From an uncultured Gemmiger sp. (lineage in GTDB: Bacteria > Bacillota > Clostridia > Oscillospirales > Ruminococcaceae), in contig CALXAH010000023.1 of NCBI GenBank assembly GCA_944386225.1, positions 1-55,591 of the forward strand: a stretch of DNA of 55,591 bases, read 5' to 3'. The notes below the pieces were generated by a model that had not been told where the DNA came from, did no database searches, and worked only from the letters and a program-made list of their open reading frames with translations. Below are positions 16,336 to 24,109 of this stretch, one piece after another (position 1 is the stretch's first letter; every line of letters starts with the position of its first letter). Made by a program: the position numbers and the translations under genes.

Positions 16336-19300
16336 TCAGAAGCGAATCACCTGGCACGGGATACCCTGGGCCTCGGCACACTCAATCATATTTTTGGCAC
16401 CGGCGGATTGGCCGTCCCAGAACACGATGGCAGCGTCCGCCAGCTGCGCCATCTGGGCGTTGCGCTTTACCGCGGCGGCTTTGCCGAAGTAATGCCAGTT
16501 GGCGGGGTACTCCTCCAGCGCATAGCCCTTTTGCCGGGCATACTGTTCGCCCAGGCGGTCAGCTCCCCTGGCCGTGCCGCTGACGATGGTGACCGGTCGC
16601 TTGGGCGCCAATTGCTTCAGGAAGTCATCCACGGCGCCCGCCAGGGCCGGATAGTCTTCAAAGCTGCGGCTGCCGGCAATCACCAGTCGGAACGCATCCT
16701 TTTTGCCGGCCTTTTGCGGCTCGTCCCGAACGACCAGAAAACAAATCAGCTCAAAGTCATCCAGGCCCTTGATGGTGTTTTCCAGAAAGCTGATTTGCTC
16801 GCCGCCCAAAAAGCTGCTGATGTCATTCTCGTCCTTGACCTGGATGATGGAGGAGATGGCGTCGCCCAGCAGGCGGGAAAAGTCTTCCATGTTCCGGCCA
16901 TCGTGGGTCTCTTTGTTGAACGCCCGATACAGCTCCGGGATGGGTTGGGTCTTGCCTTTGCAGAGGTAGCGCATCTTGTCCAGCATCTGCTTGGGGGAAA
17001 GATGGTCGCAGACGATGTCGCCCTCCTTGCTGATATAGACCATGTAGAAGGGATGCAGCCGGTTTTGGTTGTCAATGTTCACGCTGCCGGAACGGTTTTT
17101 CAGCACGAAAACCACACCGGCGGGCATATCGGGAGCCGAGGCCGTCACCGAATGCAGGCCAAAGGGAGCGTGCTCGATATCGGGGTGCTCCTTCATATAG
17201 TCCAGCAAGTCCAGACGGAACTCGTTCAGCCCCAGGTCCATGATGGAGATGCCGCTGGACATTTCCTCAATATCCACCACTTCTTCCTGCAAGCGGCGTA
17301 ACTGGGCCTTGCGGTATTCCAGGTCGGTCTTTTCTTCTTCGCTGAGGATATTGTCATCGCCGGTGGCAGTCATATCCACGATTTTCATGCGGGTCTCCAC
17401 CTTGGCCTTCAGGTCGATGTATTCATCCAGCGTCACATCCGGCCAGAAGTTGACCAGCTGTATGCAGGTATTTTTGCTGCCGATACGGTCGATTCGGCCG
17501 AACCGCTGGATAATGCGCACGGGATTCCAATGGATGTCGTAGTTGATGAGGTAATCGCAGTCCTGCAGGTTCTGGCCTTCCGAGATGCAGTCGGTGGCAA
17601 TGAGGATATCGATGTTCCGGTCATCGCCGGGCATGAGCAGGTGTTTGTCCTTGGAGATGGGAGAAAAGCAGGTCAGCACAGTGTTCAAATCACACCGCAA
17701 TTTGGGCACAGTTGTACGGCCCTCCACATTGCCGGACACCATGGCAGTATGCAGGCCAAAGGTCTCCAGCATATAGGGGCTTACATTATCGTACAGATAT
17801 TCCGCCGTGTCGGCAAAGGCGGTAAAAATTATCACTTTTCGGTTGCCGGGGTTGATGGGGCGCTCCACCTTATTCTTCAGCACGTCCAGCAACGTTTGCA
17901 GTTTACAGTCGTACTGGGGCGTAATGTCCCCCACCATCAGGGTGAGCAGCTCCAGCACATCCCGGTCTTTGACCAGGCTTGCACGCCAGGACAAATAGTC
18001 CATGTCACCGATTTCGATTTTGACCTTGCGGCCAAAGGTGAAGAGGTCGCCCTCACCCTGGTCATCGGCGTCAAACTGGTCCTCCAAGTTGGTAATATCG
18101 GTGAGAGTCAGCGTATCTCCCGCATTTTTGTCGTAGGAGTCGATACGCGCAATAGTGTCATCGATCAAAGCCAAGATGCGCTTGAGGGTCAAATTGAAAG
18201 AATAGACGGAGCTCTCCATCCGCTTCATCAAGTTGATGGCGGTCAGGCGACGAATGCCCTGCTCTCGGTTGGCTTGGGTAAACCCTACATTGACCTTGTT
18301 GTCCTCGTACAGCTCCGCGTACTTCTCTACTTTGCTTCCCAGAATAAAGTGAGTAGGCGTGTAGATAGTCAGTGTCAGCAGCATGAGCTGCTCAAAAATC
18401 TGGTTGTAGTTGATGGCCTCTTTCAGGTCTGTCAGTTTCGGACGCAGAGAAATCGGCTTAAGGCGAGTTGGGAAGGTCCCGATTGCGCTGGTATCGTAGT
18501 ATTTTTGAATGTGCTTGCGGGACCGGGCGATGGTAACAGAGTCCAGCACTTCAAAGAAGTCAAAGTCCAACAGCTTGAGGAGATTGGCGGTAGTGCGCTC
18601 CTCGGTCGGCCACTTGCTCCAGGTATTGAACGCCTGCTGCGCATTCCGAAAAATGTCATCAATGCTGCGAGTCGTGTTCAGCTTTTCGTCAATAGCGGCA
18701 GAATCGCCCTCATAAGCAAGCGCCAGCTGATTTTTCAGGTCGTTGAACCGATTGTTCACCGGTGTAGCAGACAGCATAAGGACCTTTGTCTTGACGCCTG
18801 TGCGAATCACCTTGTTGAGCAGCTTCAGGTAACGGTTTTCCTTTTCATCCTCCTCACCGGACAATTTGCCACCATTCCGGAAATTGTGGGATTCGTCGAT
18901 GACTACAAGGTCATAGTTGCCCCAATTCAGGCGGCCCAAGTCAAGGCCATTGGAAGCACCATATGTACGGTTCAAATCGGTATGGTACAGCACATCATAC
19001 CGCAAGCGGTCTGCTGCGATGGGATTGTTGACATAGTTGTCCTTATAGGTGTTCCAGTTGTTTGCCAGCTTTTTCGGACAGAGCACCAGAACAGATTTGT
19101 TGCGGTTCTCATAATATTTGATAACGGCCAGGGCCGTGAATGTCTTGCCCAAACCTACACTGTCGGCCAGGATACAGCCATTGTATTTTTCCAGTTTATT
19201 GATGATGGCCAGCACAGCATCACGCTGGAAGTTATAGAGCATCCCCCAAATCTTGCTCTGCTTGAAGCCGGTCGCCTCGTTGGGGAGCACGTCTTCGGAG

Positions 19301-19968
19301 ATGTCTTCCAAAAACTCATTGAAGATATTATACAGAGTAACAAAATAGATGAAGTCAGGCGCGTTTTCGGCATAGGCAGCGGAAATGTTTTCGATTACCT
19401 CATCGGTGACATCCTGCAGCTTCTTCTCGTCGCTCCAAAGGCTGTCAAACAGCTCCATATATAGGTCAGCGAACGGCGCTTCGGTTTTTTGCACAATGTT
19501 ATACGCATAGTTGCCCCGCTCGCAACCAAGGTCCACGGTGGTGAAACCGTTGACCGGCATATAGTTTTTGTCATCCAGATTGATGAAGCCTGGCATGTTC
19601 TCGCTGGTCACATTGGACTTGAAGGTGACCTTTCGGCGTATCCATTCCGCGCATTCTTTGGCAATGGCCTTCTGGGTCAGCTCGTTGCGAAGCTTGATTT
19701 CAAATTCTGTACCATACAGACTGCGTTCACGATTCAAGCGAGGAATATAAAACTCCCGCTTCTCCTTTTTTGCTTTTTCCGTTATAAATGTGGGCGACGT
19801 GAAGATGAACCGGAGTTCCTCGATTTTTTGCAGCTCAGCTTTCAATTCCTGAAAAGCATAGATAGAAAAGCAGGCAGCCGCAATCGACAAACGGCTCCCC
19901 GCTTTCAGTTCTGCAGCCAAATCATCCCTCAGTGTTTTCGTGGTATTGTTGATGAGTTCCATCTTCAC
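16336..19968 (-). CDS. SNF2-type helicase with N-terminal PLD-like region and C-terminal SLOG (DUF2493) domain
   Basis: A 1210-residue protein. Residues 1-60 resemble the phospholipase-D-like start of defence helicases (LSIAAACFSIYAFQEL, then RFIFTSPTF). The helicase has Walker A ADSVGLGKT (about 265), DESH box VVIDESHNFRNG, motif III MLSATPVNN, and motifs V/VI ATDCISEGQNLQ and RIIQRFGRIDRIGS. From about residue 1085 a separate Rossmann-like domain follows: VIAGSRSFEDY, IVSGTARGADRLGEQYA and ADAAIVFWDGQSAGAKNMIE, the DUF2493/YspA branch of SLOG domains, which bind nucleotide-derived ligands. It is the first large gene after the RHH regulator (51 bases). The start may be the GTG at 19968 or the ATG at 19962. 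The fusion suggests motor activity gated by a nucleotide signal. Confidence 0.9.
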   Translation of the reverse strand: MKMELINNTTKTLRDDLAAELKAGSRLSIAAACFSIYAFQELKAELQKIEELRFIFTSPTFITEKAKKEKREFYIPRLNRERSLYGTEFEIKLRNELTQKAIAKECAEWIRRKVTFKSNVTSENMPGFINLDDKNYMPVNGFTTVDLGCERGNYAYNIVQKTEAPFADLYMELFDSLWSDEKKLQDVTDEVIENISAAYAENAPDFIYFVTLYNIFNEFLEDISEDVLPNEATGFKQSKIWGMLYNFQRDAVLAIINKLEKYNGCILADSVGLGKTFTALAVIKYYENRNKSVLVLCPKKLANNWNTYKDNYVNNPIAADRLRYDVLYHTDLNRTYGASNGLDLGRLNWGNYDLVVIDESHNFRNGGKLSGEEDEKENRYLKLLNKVIRTGVKTKVLMLSATPVNNRFNDLKNQLALAYEGDSAAIDEKLNTTRSIDDIFRNAQQAFNTWSKWPTEERTTANLLKLLDFDFFEVLDSVTIARSRKHIQKYYDTSAIGTFPTRLKPISLRPKLTDLKEAINYNQIFEQLMLLTLTIYTPTHFILGSKVEKYAELYEDNKVNVGFTQANREQGIRRLTAINLMKRMESSVYSFNLTLKRILALIDDTIARIDSYDKNAGDTLTLTDITNLEDQFDADDQGEGDLFTFGRKVKIEIGDMDYLSWRASLVKDRDVLELLTLMVGDITPQYDCKLQTLLDVLKNKVERPINPGNRKVIIFTAFADTAEYLYDNVSPYMLETFGLHTAMVSGNVEGRTTVPKLRCDLNTVLTCFSPISKDKHLLMPGDDRNIDILIATDCISEGQNLQDCDYLINYDIHWNPVRIIQRFGRIDRIGSKNTCIQLVNFWPDVTLDEYIDLKAKVETRMKIVDMTATGDDNILSEEEKTDLEYRKAQLRRLQEEVVDIEEMSSGISIMDLGLNEFRLDLLDYMKEHPDIEHAPFGLHSVTASAPDMPAGVVFVLKNRSGSVNIDNQNRLHPFYMVYISKEGDIVCDHLSPKQMLDKMRYLCKGKTQPIPELYRAFNKETHDGRNMEDFSRLLGDAISSIIQVKDENDISSFLGGEQISFLENTIKGLDDFELICFLVVRDEPQKAGKKDAFRLVIAGSRSFEDYPALAGAVDDFLKQLAPKRPVTIVSGTARGADRLGEQYARQKGYALEEYPANWHYFGKAAAVKRNAQMAQLADAAIVFWDGQSAGAKNMIECAEAQGIPCQVIRF

Positions 19969-20019
19969 ACCGACTTCCCATATAAATTTGAGACCTGACT
20001 ATCCCGTCCTTCAGGATAT

Positions 20020-20196
20020 TTACTTTTCCCCTAAATCTTCTTCTATCAGATCCACGATATAGCCATTGATGCTCTTCTGAAGTTCATCGGCGCGAGCCTG
20101 GATTTTTTCTTTTTGTCCCTTTTTCACACGGAGGCGAATGTCTTCATACGCTTTTTTATTGTAGCGTTCTTTCACTTCAGCAGAAGTCTTACCCAT
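20020..20196 (-). CDS. Ribbon-helix-helix transcriptional regulator
   Basis: A 58-residue protein of Arc/CopG-like RHH pattern: a basic strand (YEDIRLRVKKGQKEKI) followed by two helices (QARADELQKSINGYIVDLIEEDL). Such proteins bind DNA as dimers and often cooperate on direct repeats. The ATG at 20196 follows GGGAG. It is the first gene of the defence operon. Three 12-base direct repeats lie 60-150 bases upstream, between it and the divergent integrase unit, making it the likely repressor of both directions. It could alternatively be an antitoxin-like protein for a neighbour. Confidence 0.8.
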   Translation of the reverse strand: MGKTSAEVKERYNKKAYEDIRLRVKKGQKEKIQARADELQKSINGYIVDLIEEDLGEK

Positions 20197-20235
20197 ATGC
20201 AATCACTCCCTTTTCGTTGGAATAATAGTAAATTT

Positions 20236-20241
20236 AGTATA
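20236..20241 (-). promoter_or_regulatory. -10 box of the RHH/defence operon
   Basis: TATACT on the minus strand, 40 bases before the RHH start codon. The -35 position 17-18 bases upstream falls inside the first GGTACCAGTATG repeat and is a poor match, so the promoter is weak or controlled. Confidence 0.45.
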
Positions 20242-20257
20242 TCATACCTTCTATCGC

Positions 20258-20346
20258 GGTACCAGTATGCAATATGCACAAACGCGGTCATGATGGTACC
20301 AGTATGTTTCGTAAAATCAGCCAATTTACATGGTGGTACCAGTATG
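20258..20346 (+). repeat. Three GGTACCAGTATG iterons
   Basis: Exact 12-base direct copies at 20258-20269, 20295-20306 and 20335-20346, spaced 37 and 40 bases apart (near-integral helical turns at 3.5 to 4). The first overlaps the -35 position of the leftward defence operon; the third lies in the spacer of a rightward promoter. They are the expected kind of operator for the neighbouring RHH protein, and could also serve as recombinase arm-type sites. Confidence 0.85.
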
Positions 20347-20353
20347 ATATAAT
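20325..20353 (+). promoter_or_regulatory. Promoter of the excisionase-integrase unit
   Basis: TTTACA (20325-20330) and TATAAT (20348-20353), 17-base spacer, on the plus strand. The third iteron fills positions 5-16 of the spacer, so a protein bound there would block the promoter. Confidence 0.6.
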
Positions 20354-20412
20354 TTAACCATGGACAGCGGGACACGCTCCCATCATTCAAACAAAACCGG
20401 AGGTACACACTT

Positions 20413-20712
20413 ATGAAAAGCACCGCTATCACGCATAGCCACTTCATCTATGAGACCGACAACATCCCCGACCACCGGAGCCGGCGGTTCGGCTGCTGCC
20501 CTTGCCTGCTGGCCGTGAGGACGCTTTCGCTGCTCCAACAAAAAAGCCGTGTCCGAGCGGCAACTCAGGCACGGCAAGCGCAAAATGAATCCGACACAAA
20601 TCAAAGCCATTCTGCCCTTTCATCATACCATGCCAGCCTGTGCGAAACAAGCCGGAAAGGGCAGTTCTCGATAAATCCGCACCACACACCTTTTAAAGAA
20701 AAGGAGAACTGA
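20413..20712 (+). CDS. Possible 99-residue leader protein before the excisionase
   Basis: An open frame preceded by GGAGGT nine bases before its ATG and ending one base before the excisionase ATG, whose ribosome site lies in its last codons. That spacing is typical of translational coupling. The composition (many Ser, His, Arg; RSRRFGCCPCLLAV) does not resemble a known family. It may be an untranslated leader with an incidental frame. A short GCCGTG/CACGGC inverted repeat lies within it near 20545-20575. Confidence 0.35.
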   Translation: MKSTAITHSHFIYETDNIPDHRSRRFGCCPCLLAVRTLSLLQQKSRVRAATQARQAQNESDTNQSHSALSSYHASLCETSRKGQFSINPHHTPFKEKEN

Positions 20713-20713
20713 C

Positions 20714-20953
20714 ATGAAAAAGGATATCTCGTTTGAAAAGAACTACCTCACCGTGGCGGATGTGAAGAGCTTCCTCTGCATCAGCACCACGGCGGCCTAC
20801 GAGCTCACCCACCGCAAGGACTTCCCCGTCTGCCGGTTGGGATCGTCCATCCGCATCCCCACCCAGCTGTTCCTGGCCTGGGTGGACAAGCACACCCATG
20901 TCCCGGCGGACCTGGCCGCGGTGCGCCAGGAGGTGGGCCTCCATGTCGGGTAA
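20714..20953 (+). CDS. xis: Excisionase (HTH, AlpA/MerR-like)
   Basis: A 79-residue protein with a winged-helix/HTH pattern typical of excisionases: YLTVADVKSFLCISTTAAYEL then PVCRLGSSIRIPTQLFLAWV. AAAGGAG lies eight bases upstream. It overlaps the integrase start by 11 bases, a common xis-int arrangement. It should bind near the attachment site and direct the integrase toward excision. Confidence 0.85.
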   Translation: MKKDISFEKNYLTVADVKSFLCISTTAAYELTHRKDFPVCRLGSSIRIPTQLFLAWVDKHTHVPADLAAVRQEVGLHVG

Positions 20954-22058
20954 GCGCGGCAAGGGGGAGGGTTCGGTCCATCGGCTCCCCAGCGGCAGCT
21001 GGCAGAGCCAAATCATGGACGGCTACACCGACGAGGGCAAGCGGCACATCGTGAGCTTCACCGCCCCCACCCGGGCGGAAGCTCTTGCCCGGATGCGGGA
21101 GTATCTTCTGCACAAGCAGGAGGCCGCCGAGCAGGAAACGCCCGAAGTGCCGCTGTTCGCGGAATATGCCCAGCGCTGGTACGAGGCCTACCGCTCCCAG
21201 GTGGAGGAGTCCACCTATGCCAACTACCGCTACACCCTGAAGCTGCTGGACAGCGCCTTCGGCAGCCTGCCCTTGAGCGACATCAAGGTGGCGCAGGTGA
21301 ACCAGTTCATCAACGGGCTGGCGGCCAAGGGCTACTCCTCTTCCCAAATCAACAAGTGCCGGTCCATGCTGATTCAAATCCTGGACGTGGCCGAGGCGGA
21401 CGACCTGGTGGTGAAGAACTACGCCCGGCGGGCCTTCCGCACCACCAAGCAGCTGAGCAAGGAGAAAAAGGCCCACGCCAAGGATGCGTTCTCGGTGGAG
21501 GAGACCGAGCGGCTCCTGACCGGCCTGCCGGACACGCTGCTGGGCAACAGCATCCGCCTGATGCTCGTCTCCGGCCTGCGGCTGCAGGAGCTGCTGGCCC
21601 TGACTCCCCGGGACATCGCCGAGGACGGCAGCTGGGTGCGGGTGGACAAGGCGGTGAAGATGGTGGACGGCGTTCCCAAGTTGGGCGACCCCAAAAGTTA
21701 CACCAGCCGGCGGGTCGTTCCCATCGCGCCCAAGTATCGCCACATCCCGCTCTGGCTGCGGGAAAACGGCGGGCAGGCCTTTCTCTGGTGCGCCCCGCGC
21801 CGGGAGAGCCTGCTCTACGCCACCTACACGGTGCGCCGCAAATACTACCGGCTGCTGGAGAAATACCCGGAGGTGCGTCTCCTGTCGCCCCACTGCTGCC
21901 GCCACACCTATGTGACGCTGCTGCAGCGCCAGGGCGTGCCCATGGAGACCATCGCCCGGCTCACCGGCCACACCGACATCAAGACCACCGGAAACTACCT
22001 GCACATCTCCGGTGACACCCTGGCCAGCGCCGTGACCGCGCTGGAGAGCCTGATTTGA
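20943..22058 (+). CDS. int: Tyrosine recombinase (integrase)
   Basis: A 371-residue integrase from the ATG at 20943, inside the excisionase gene; a longer in-frame start at 20898 reads through excisionase codons and is unlikely. It has an N-terminal arm-binding region with the Tn916-like GKGEGSVHRLPSGSW opening, a SAM-like core-binding domain (about 70-160) and a complete catalytic set: Arg in SGLRLQEL, Lys in KSYTSRRVV, HCCRH, GHTDIKTT and Tyr in NYLH. It should integrate and excise the element that carries the neighbouring defence genes. Confidence 0.93.
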   Translation: MSGKRGKGEGSVHRLPSGSWQSQIMDGYTDEGKRHIVSFTAPTRAEALARMREYLLHKQEAAEQETPEVPLFAEYAQRWYEAYRSQVEESTYANYRYTLKLLDSAFGSLPLSDIKVAQVNQFINGLAAKGYSSSQINKCRSMLIQILDVAEADDLVVKNYARRAFRTTKQLSKEKKAHAKDAFSVEETERLLTGLPDTLLGNSIRLMLVSGLRLQELLALTPRDIAEDGSWVRVDKAVKMVDGVPKLGDPKSYTSRRVVPIAPKYRHIPLWLRENGGQAFLWCAPRRESLLYATYTVRRKYYRLLEKYPEVRLLSPHCCRHTYVTLLQRQGVPMETIARLTGHTDIKTTGNYLHISGDTLASAVTALESLI

Positions 22059-22082
22059 GTACAGAAACGAGGTACAAGACCT

Positions 22083-23591
22083 ATGGAACAGGAATACAAA
22101 ATCTCCATCAACATCACCTCCAAGGCCTTTGAGGGGCTTGCCCGGCAGGGGATGCTCTGCCACCAGGGCATCTGCGAGCTGTGCGACGACGCGCTCGCCG
22201 CCGCCCTGCCGGGGAGCAAGGCCCGCGTCTGTGTGGCGCTGGCCCCGGACCCGGACAAGCACTTCCTCCAGCTTGCTGTGGCCGACTGGGGCTGCGGGAT
22301 GGAGCTGTCCGCCCTCACCAACGCCCTGCAGCTGGGCAGCGCCCCGCTGAACGACAGCCGGCTGAACGAGCACGGCTACGGGCTCAACAACGCGCTGGCC
22401 TGCCTGTCCGGCGGCGCCGGTGACTGGCGCATCTACACCCGGGCCAAGCCCGGCCCCTATTATGCGGTCAGCGGCCCCTTTGACCTGAACATGACCGTGA
22501 AGACGGCCGATGCCATCGGCCTGCCCGAAGGGCTGAATCTTCAATGGCCCGAGCCCGCCACGGTCGTCTATGTGCGGGTGCCCATGGCCATCGCCCGCAC
22601 CCTGCAACGGCAGGGCAACCGAAAGCTCAGCGACCTGGTCACTCTTCGGATGTGGCTGATTGAGCATCTGGGCGTTGCATATCGAGGCTATCTGGAACTG
22701 GACCCGGTCACGCTGGAGCCCAGCGCCAAAATCGCGGTGACTGTGGGCCAGAGCAGTCTGCTGGTGCCACCCATCCCAGTCCCTATGATGATGGGCCGCA
22801 CTGAAAAGCTGGAGGTAGAGCTGGGCGGCCAGGTGGTGCCGGTGACCTACGTCCATGGTACCCTCGATAAATCGAAACAAGAACATCTGGTGCAGGGCAG
22901 CAAGGCCCGGTACTACTACCAGTGCAGCCAGCCCACGCAGGGCATTGATATCCGGCTGGGCAAGCGGGTAATTGCCACCGCCCAGTTGGGGGAAGTTTGG
23001 CACCGGGAAGATGGCAGACCTCTTTGCCGTCATAACAGCTACAACGATTTTGTGGGAGAACTGATTCTGCCGGAGCTTCCCCGGGGCATTCTGGCTACTC
23101 TCAACAACAAGACCGGCATCGACCGCAACGACCCGGATTGGGATGTGGTCTTTGAAACGCTGGCGGATTTCCCGCCGCAGAAAAACGCCGCCGCACTTAG
23201 CGAAGAGGAACTGAAAAAGAAGTGGATGAAAATCCTCAAAGCCGCCAATCCGGAGGACGAAGTGACCAGTGAGATCTCTGTCTGGCCCACCGGCACCCGC
23301 GTGGATGTGGTAGACAAAGGAGCGAACGGGAAATGCGACATCTACGAGTTGAAGACTCGCAAAGCGGAACCACAGGACCTATACCAGCTGCGGATGTACT
23401 GGGATGGCTTAGTGCTGGCGGGCATCCAACCCACCCGGGGAATTCTGCTGACGGCTAAATATAACGATGCCATCCGGGAAATGGCAGAGCAGATGAACAG
23501 CCTGCCGACGCCTAATCTGCCAGATGGTACCCCCAGCGAACCCTACCGGTTTTTGCTGGCGACTCATCAGGAAAAAGAATTGTCTGTATAA
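22083..23591 (+). CDS. GHKL ATPase fused to a PD-(D/E)XK-like nuclease
   Basis: A 502-residue protein. The N-terminal third carries GHKL (Hsp90/MORC-like) ATP-binding motifs: ICELCDDALAA (N box), DWGCGM (G1) and HGYGLNNA (G2). The last 130 residues contain TRVDVVDKGANGKCDIYELKTRK, a D-x(n)-ExK core of restriction-type nucleases, followed by LYQLRMYWDGL. No transducer or topoisomerase domain is evident. It lies 24 bases after the integrase on the same strand. ATP-gated DNA cleavage, as in other GHKL defence proteins, is a reasonable inference; the family has no name that I recognise. Confidence 0.75.
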   Translation: MEQEYKISINITSKAFEGLARQGMLCHQGICELCDDALAAALPGSKARVCVALAPDPDKHFLQLAVADWGCGMELSALTNALQLGSAPLNDSRLNEHGYGLNNALACLSGGAGDWRIYTRAKPGPYYAVSGPFDLNMTVKTADAIGLPEGLNLQWPEPATVVYVRVPMAIARTLQRQGNRKLSDLVTLRMWLIEHLGVAYRGYLELDPVTLEPSAKIAVTVGQSSLLVPPIPVPMMMGRTEKLEVELGGQVVPVTYVHGTLDKSKQEHLVQGSKARYYYQCSQPTQGIDIRLGKRVIATAQLGEVWHREDGRPLCRHNSYNDFVGELILPELPRGILATLNNKTGIDRNDPDWDVVFETLADFPPQKNAAALSEEELKKKWMKILKAANPEDEVTSEISVWPTGTRVDVVDKGANGKCDIYELKTRKAEPQDLYQLRMYWDGLVLAGIQPTRGILLTAKYNDAIREMAEQMNSLPTPNLPDGTPSEPYRFLLATHQEKELSV

Positions 23592-23605
23592 GGAGGAAAT
23601 GAAAA

Positions 23606-23896
23606 ATGATTCTGGATGCTATCTATAACGGGGATTTCTGTCCGGGTGAAACCGGATTTATGGACCGCGAGGACTACCGGGAAGCCATGCGGGCGGCGGA
23701 ACTTTTCCGCGTTCAGCTGATGGAGAGCATTGGGCAGGAGGATAATCTCCTTCTGGAACAGCTGATGTGTTACATCCAAGACGCCGAAGCTGCTGCCTGC
23801 GCCGGCAGCTTTCAGCACGGATTTTCCGCAGGACTTCTGCTGATGCAGGAAGCACAGACTCTGATGCGGGAAAATGGCATTTCCGAAAAGGGATAA
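23606..23896 (+). CDS. Small helical protein, DUF6809-like
   Basis: A 96-residue helical protein (ILDAIYNGDFCPGE at the start; FQHGFSAGLLLMQEA near the end) resembling DUF6809 proteins common in Clostridial mobile elements; function unknown. It follows the GHKL gene by 14 bases with an AAGGAGG ribosome site and ends at a hairpin terminator. Its 3' third and terminator recur as a decayed copy at 24973-25147. Confidence 0.7.
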   Translation: MILDAIYNGDFCPGETGFMDREDYREAMRAAELFRVQLMESIGQEDNLLLEQLMCYIQDAEAAACAGSFQHGFSAGLLLMQEAQTLMRENGISEKG

Positions 23897-23921
23897 AATT
23901 GTACTGATAATAAGAAACATC

Positions 23922-23958
23922 GAACAGCAGGCCTGGAGCATTTCCGGGTCCGCTGTTT
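23922..23958 (+). terminator. Terminator after the DUF6809-like gene
   Basis: An imperfect hairpin (GAACAGCAGGCCTGGA paired with TTCCGGGTCCGCTGTTT) starting 25 bases after the stop codon. It closes the excisionase-integrase-GHKL transcription unit. Two similar terminators follow at 24724 and 25109. Confidence 0.6.
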
Positions 23959-24109
23959 CTTATTGGAATAGAAAAGTTTTCAAAAATTCACAAAACATTA
24001 ATAATTTTTACGTCATTTTCGCTGCGAAGCCCCCCAAAAGTGAATATATTATATTTAGTAGCAATGAAATTGTGCTGCTCACAAATAAATGAAAACGAGG
24101 TGAAAGAAT

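Noticed and set aside
17530-19464. A 644-codon open frame antisense to the SNF2-type helicase
   Set aside because: Antisense shadow without domains or ribosome site; the helicase motifs are intact on the other strand.
20258-20346. Could the three 12-base repeats be a small CRISPR array?
   Set aside because: The repeats are only 12 bases, not palindromic enough, and no cas gene is present; promoter overlap fits operators better. No CRISPR array is seen anywhere in the window.
20805-23033. A 742-codon minus-strand open frame opposite the integrase and GHKL gene
   Set aside because: Pro/Gly/His-rich composition typical of a shadow; the plus-strand proteins have complete catalytic motifs.
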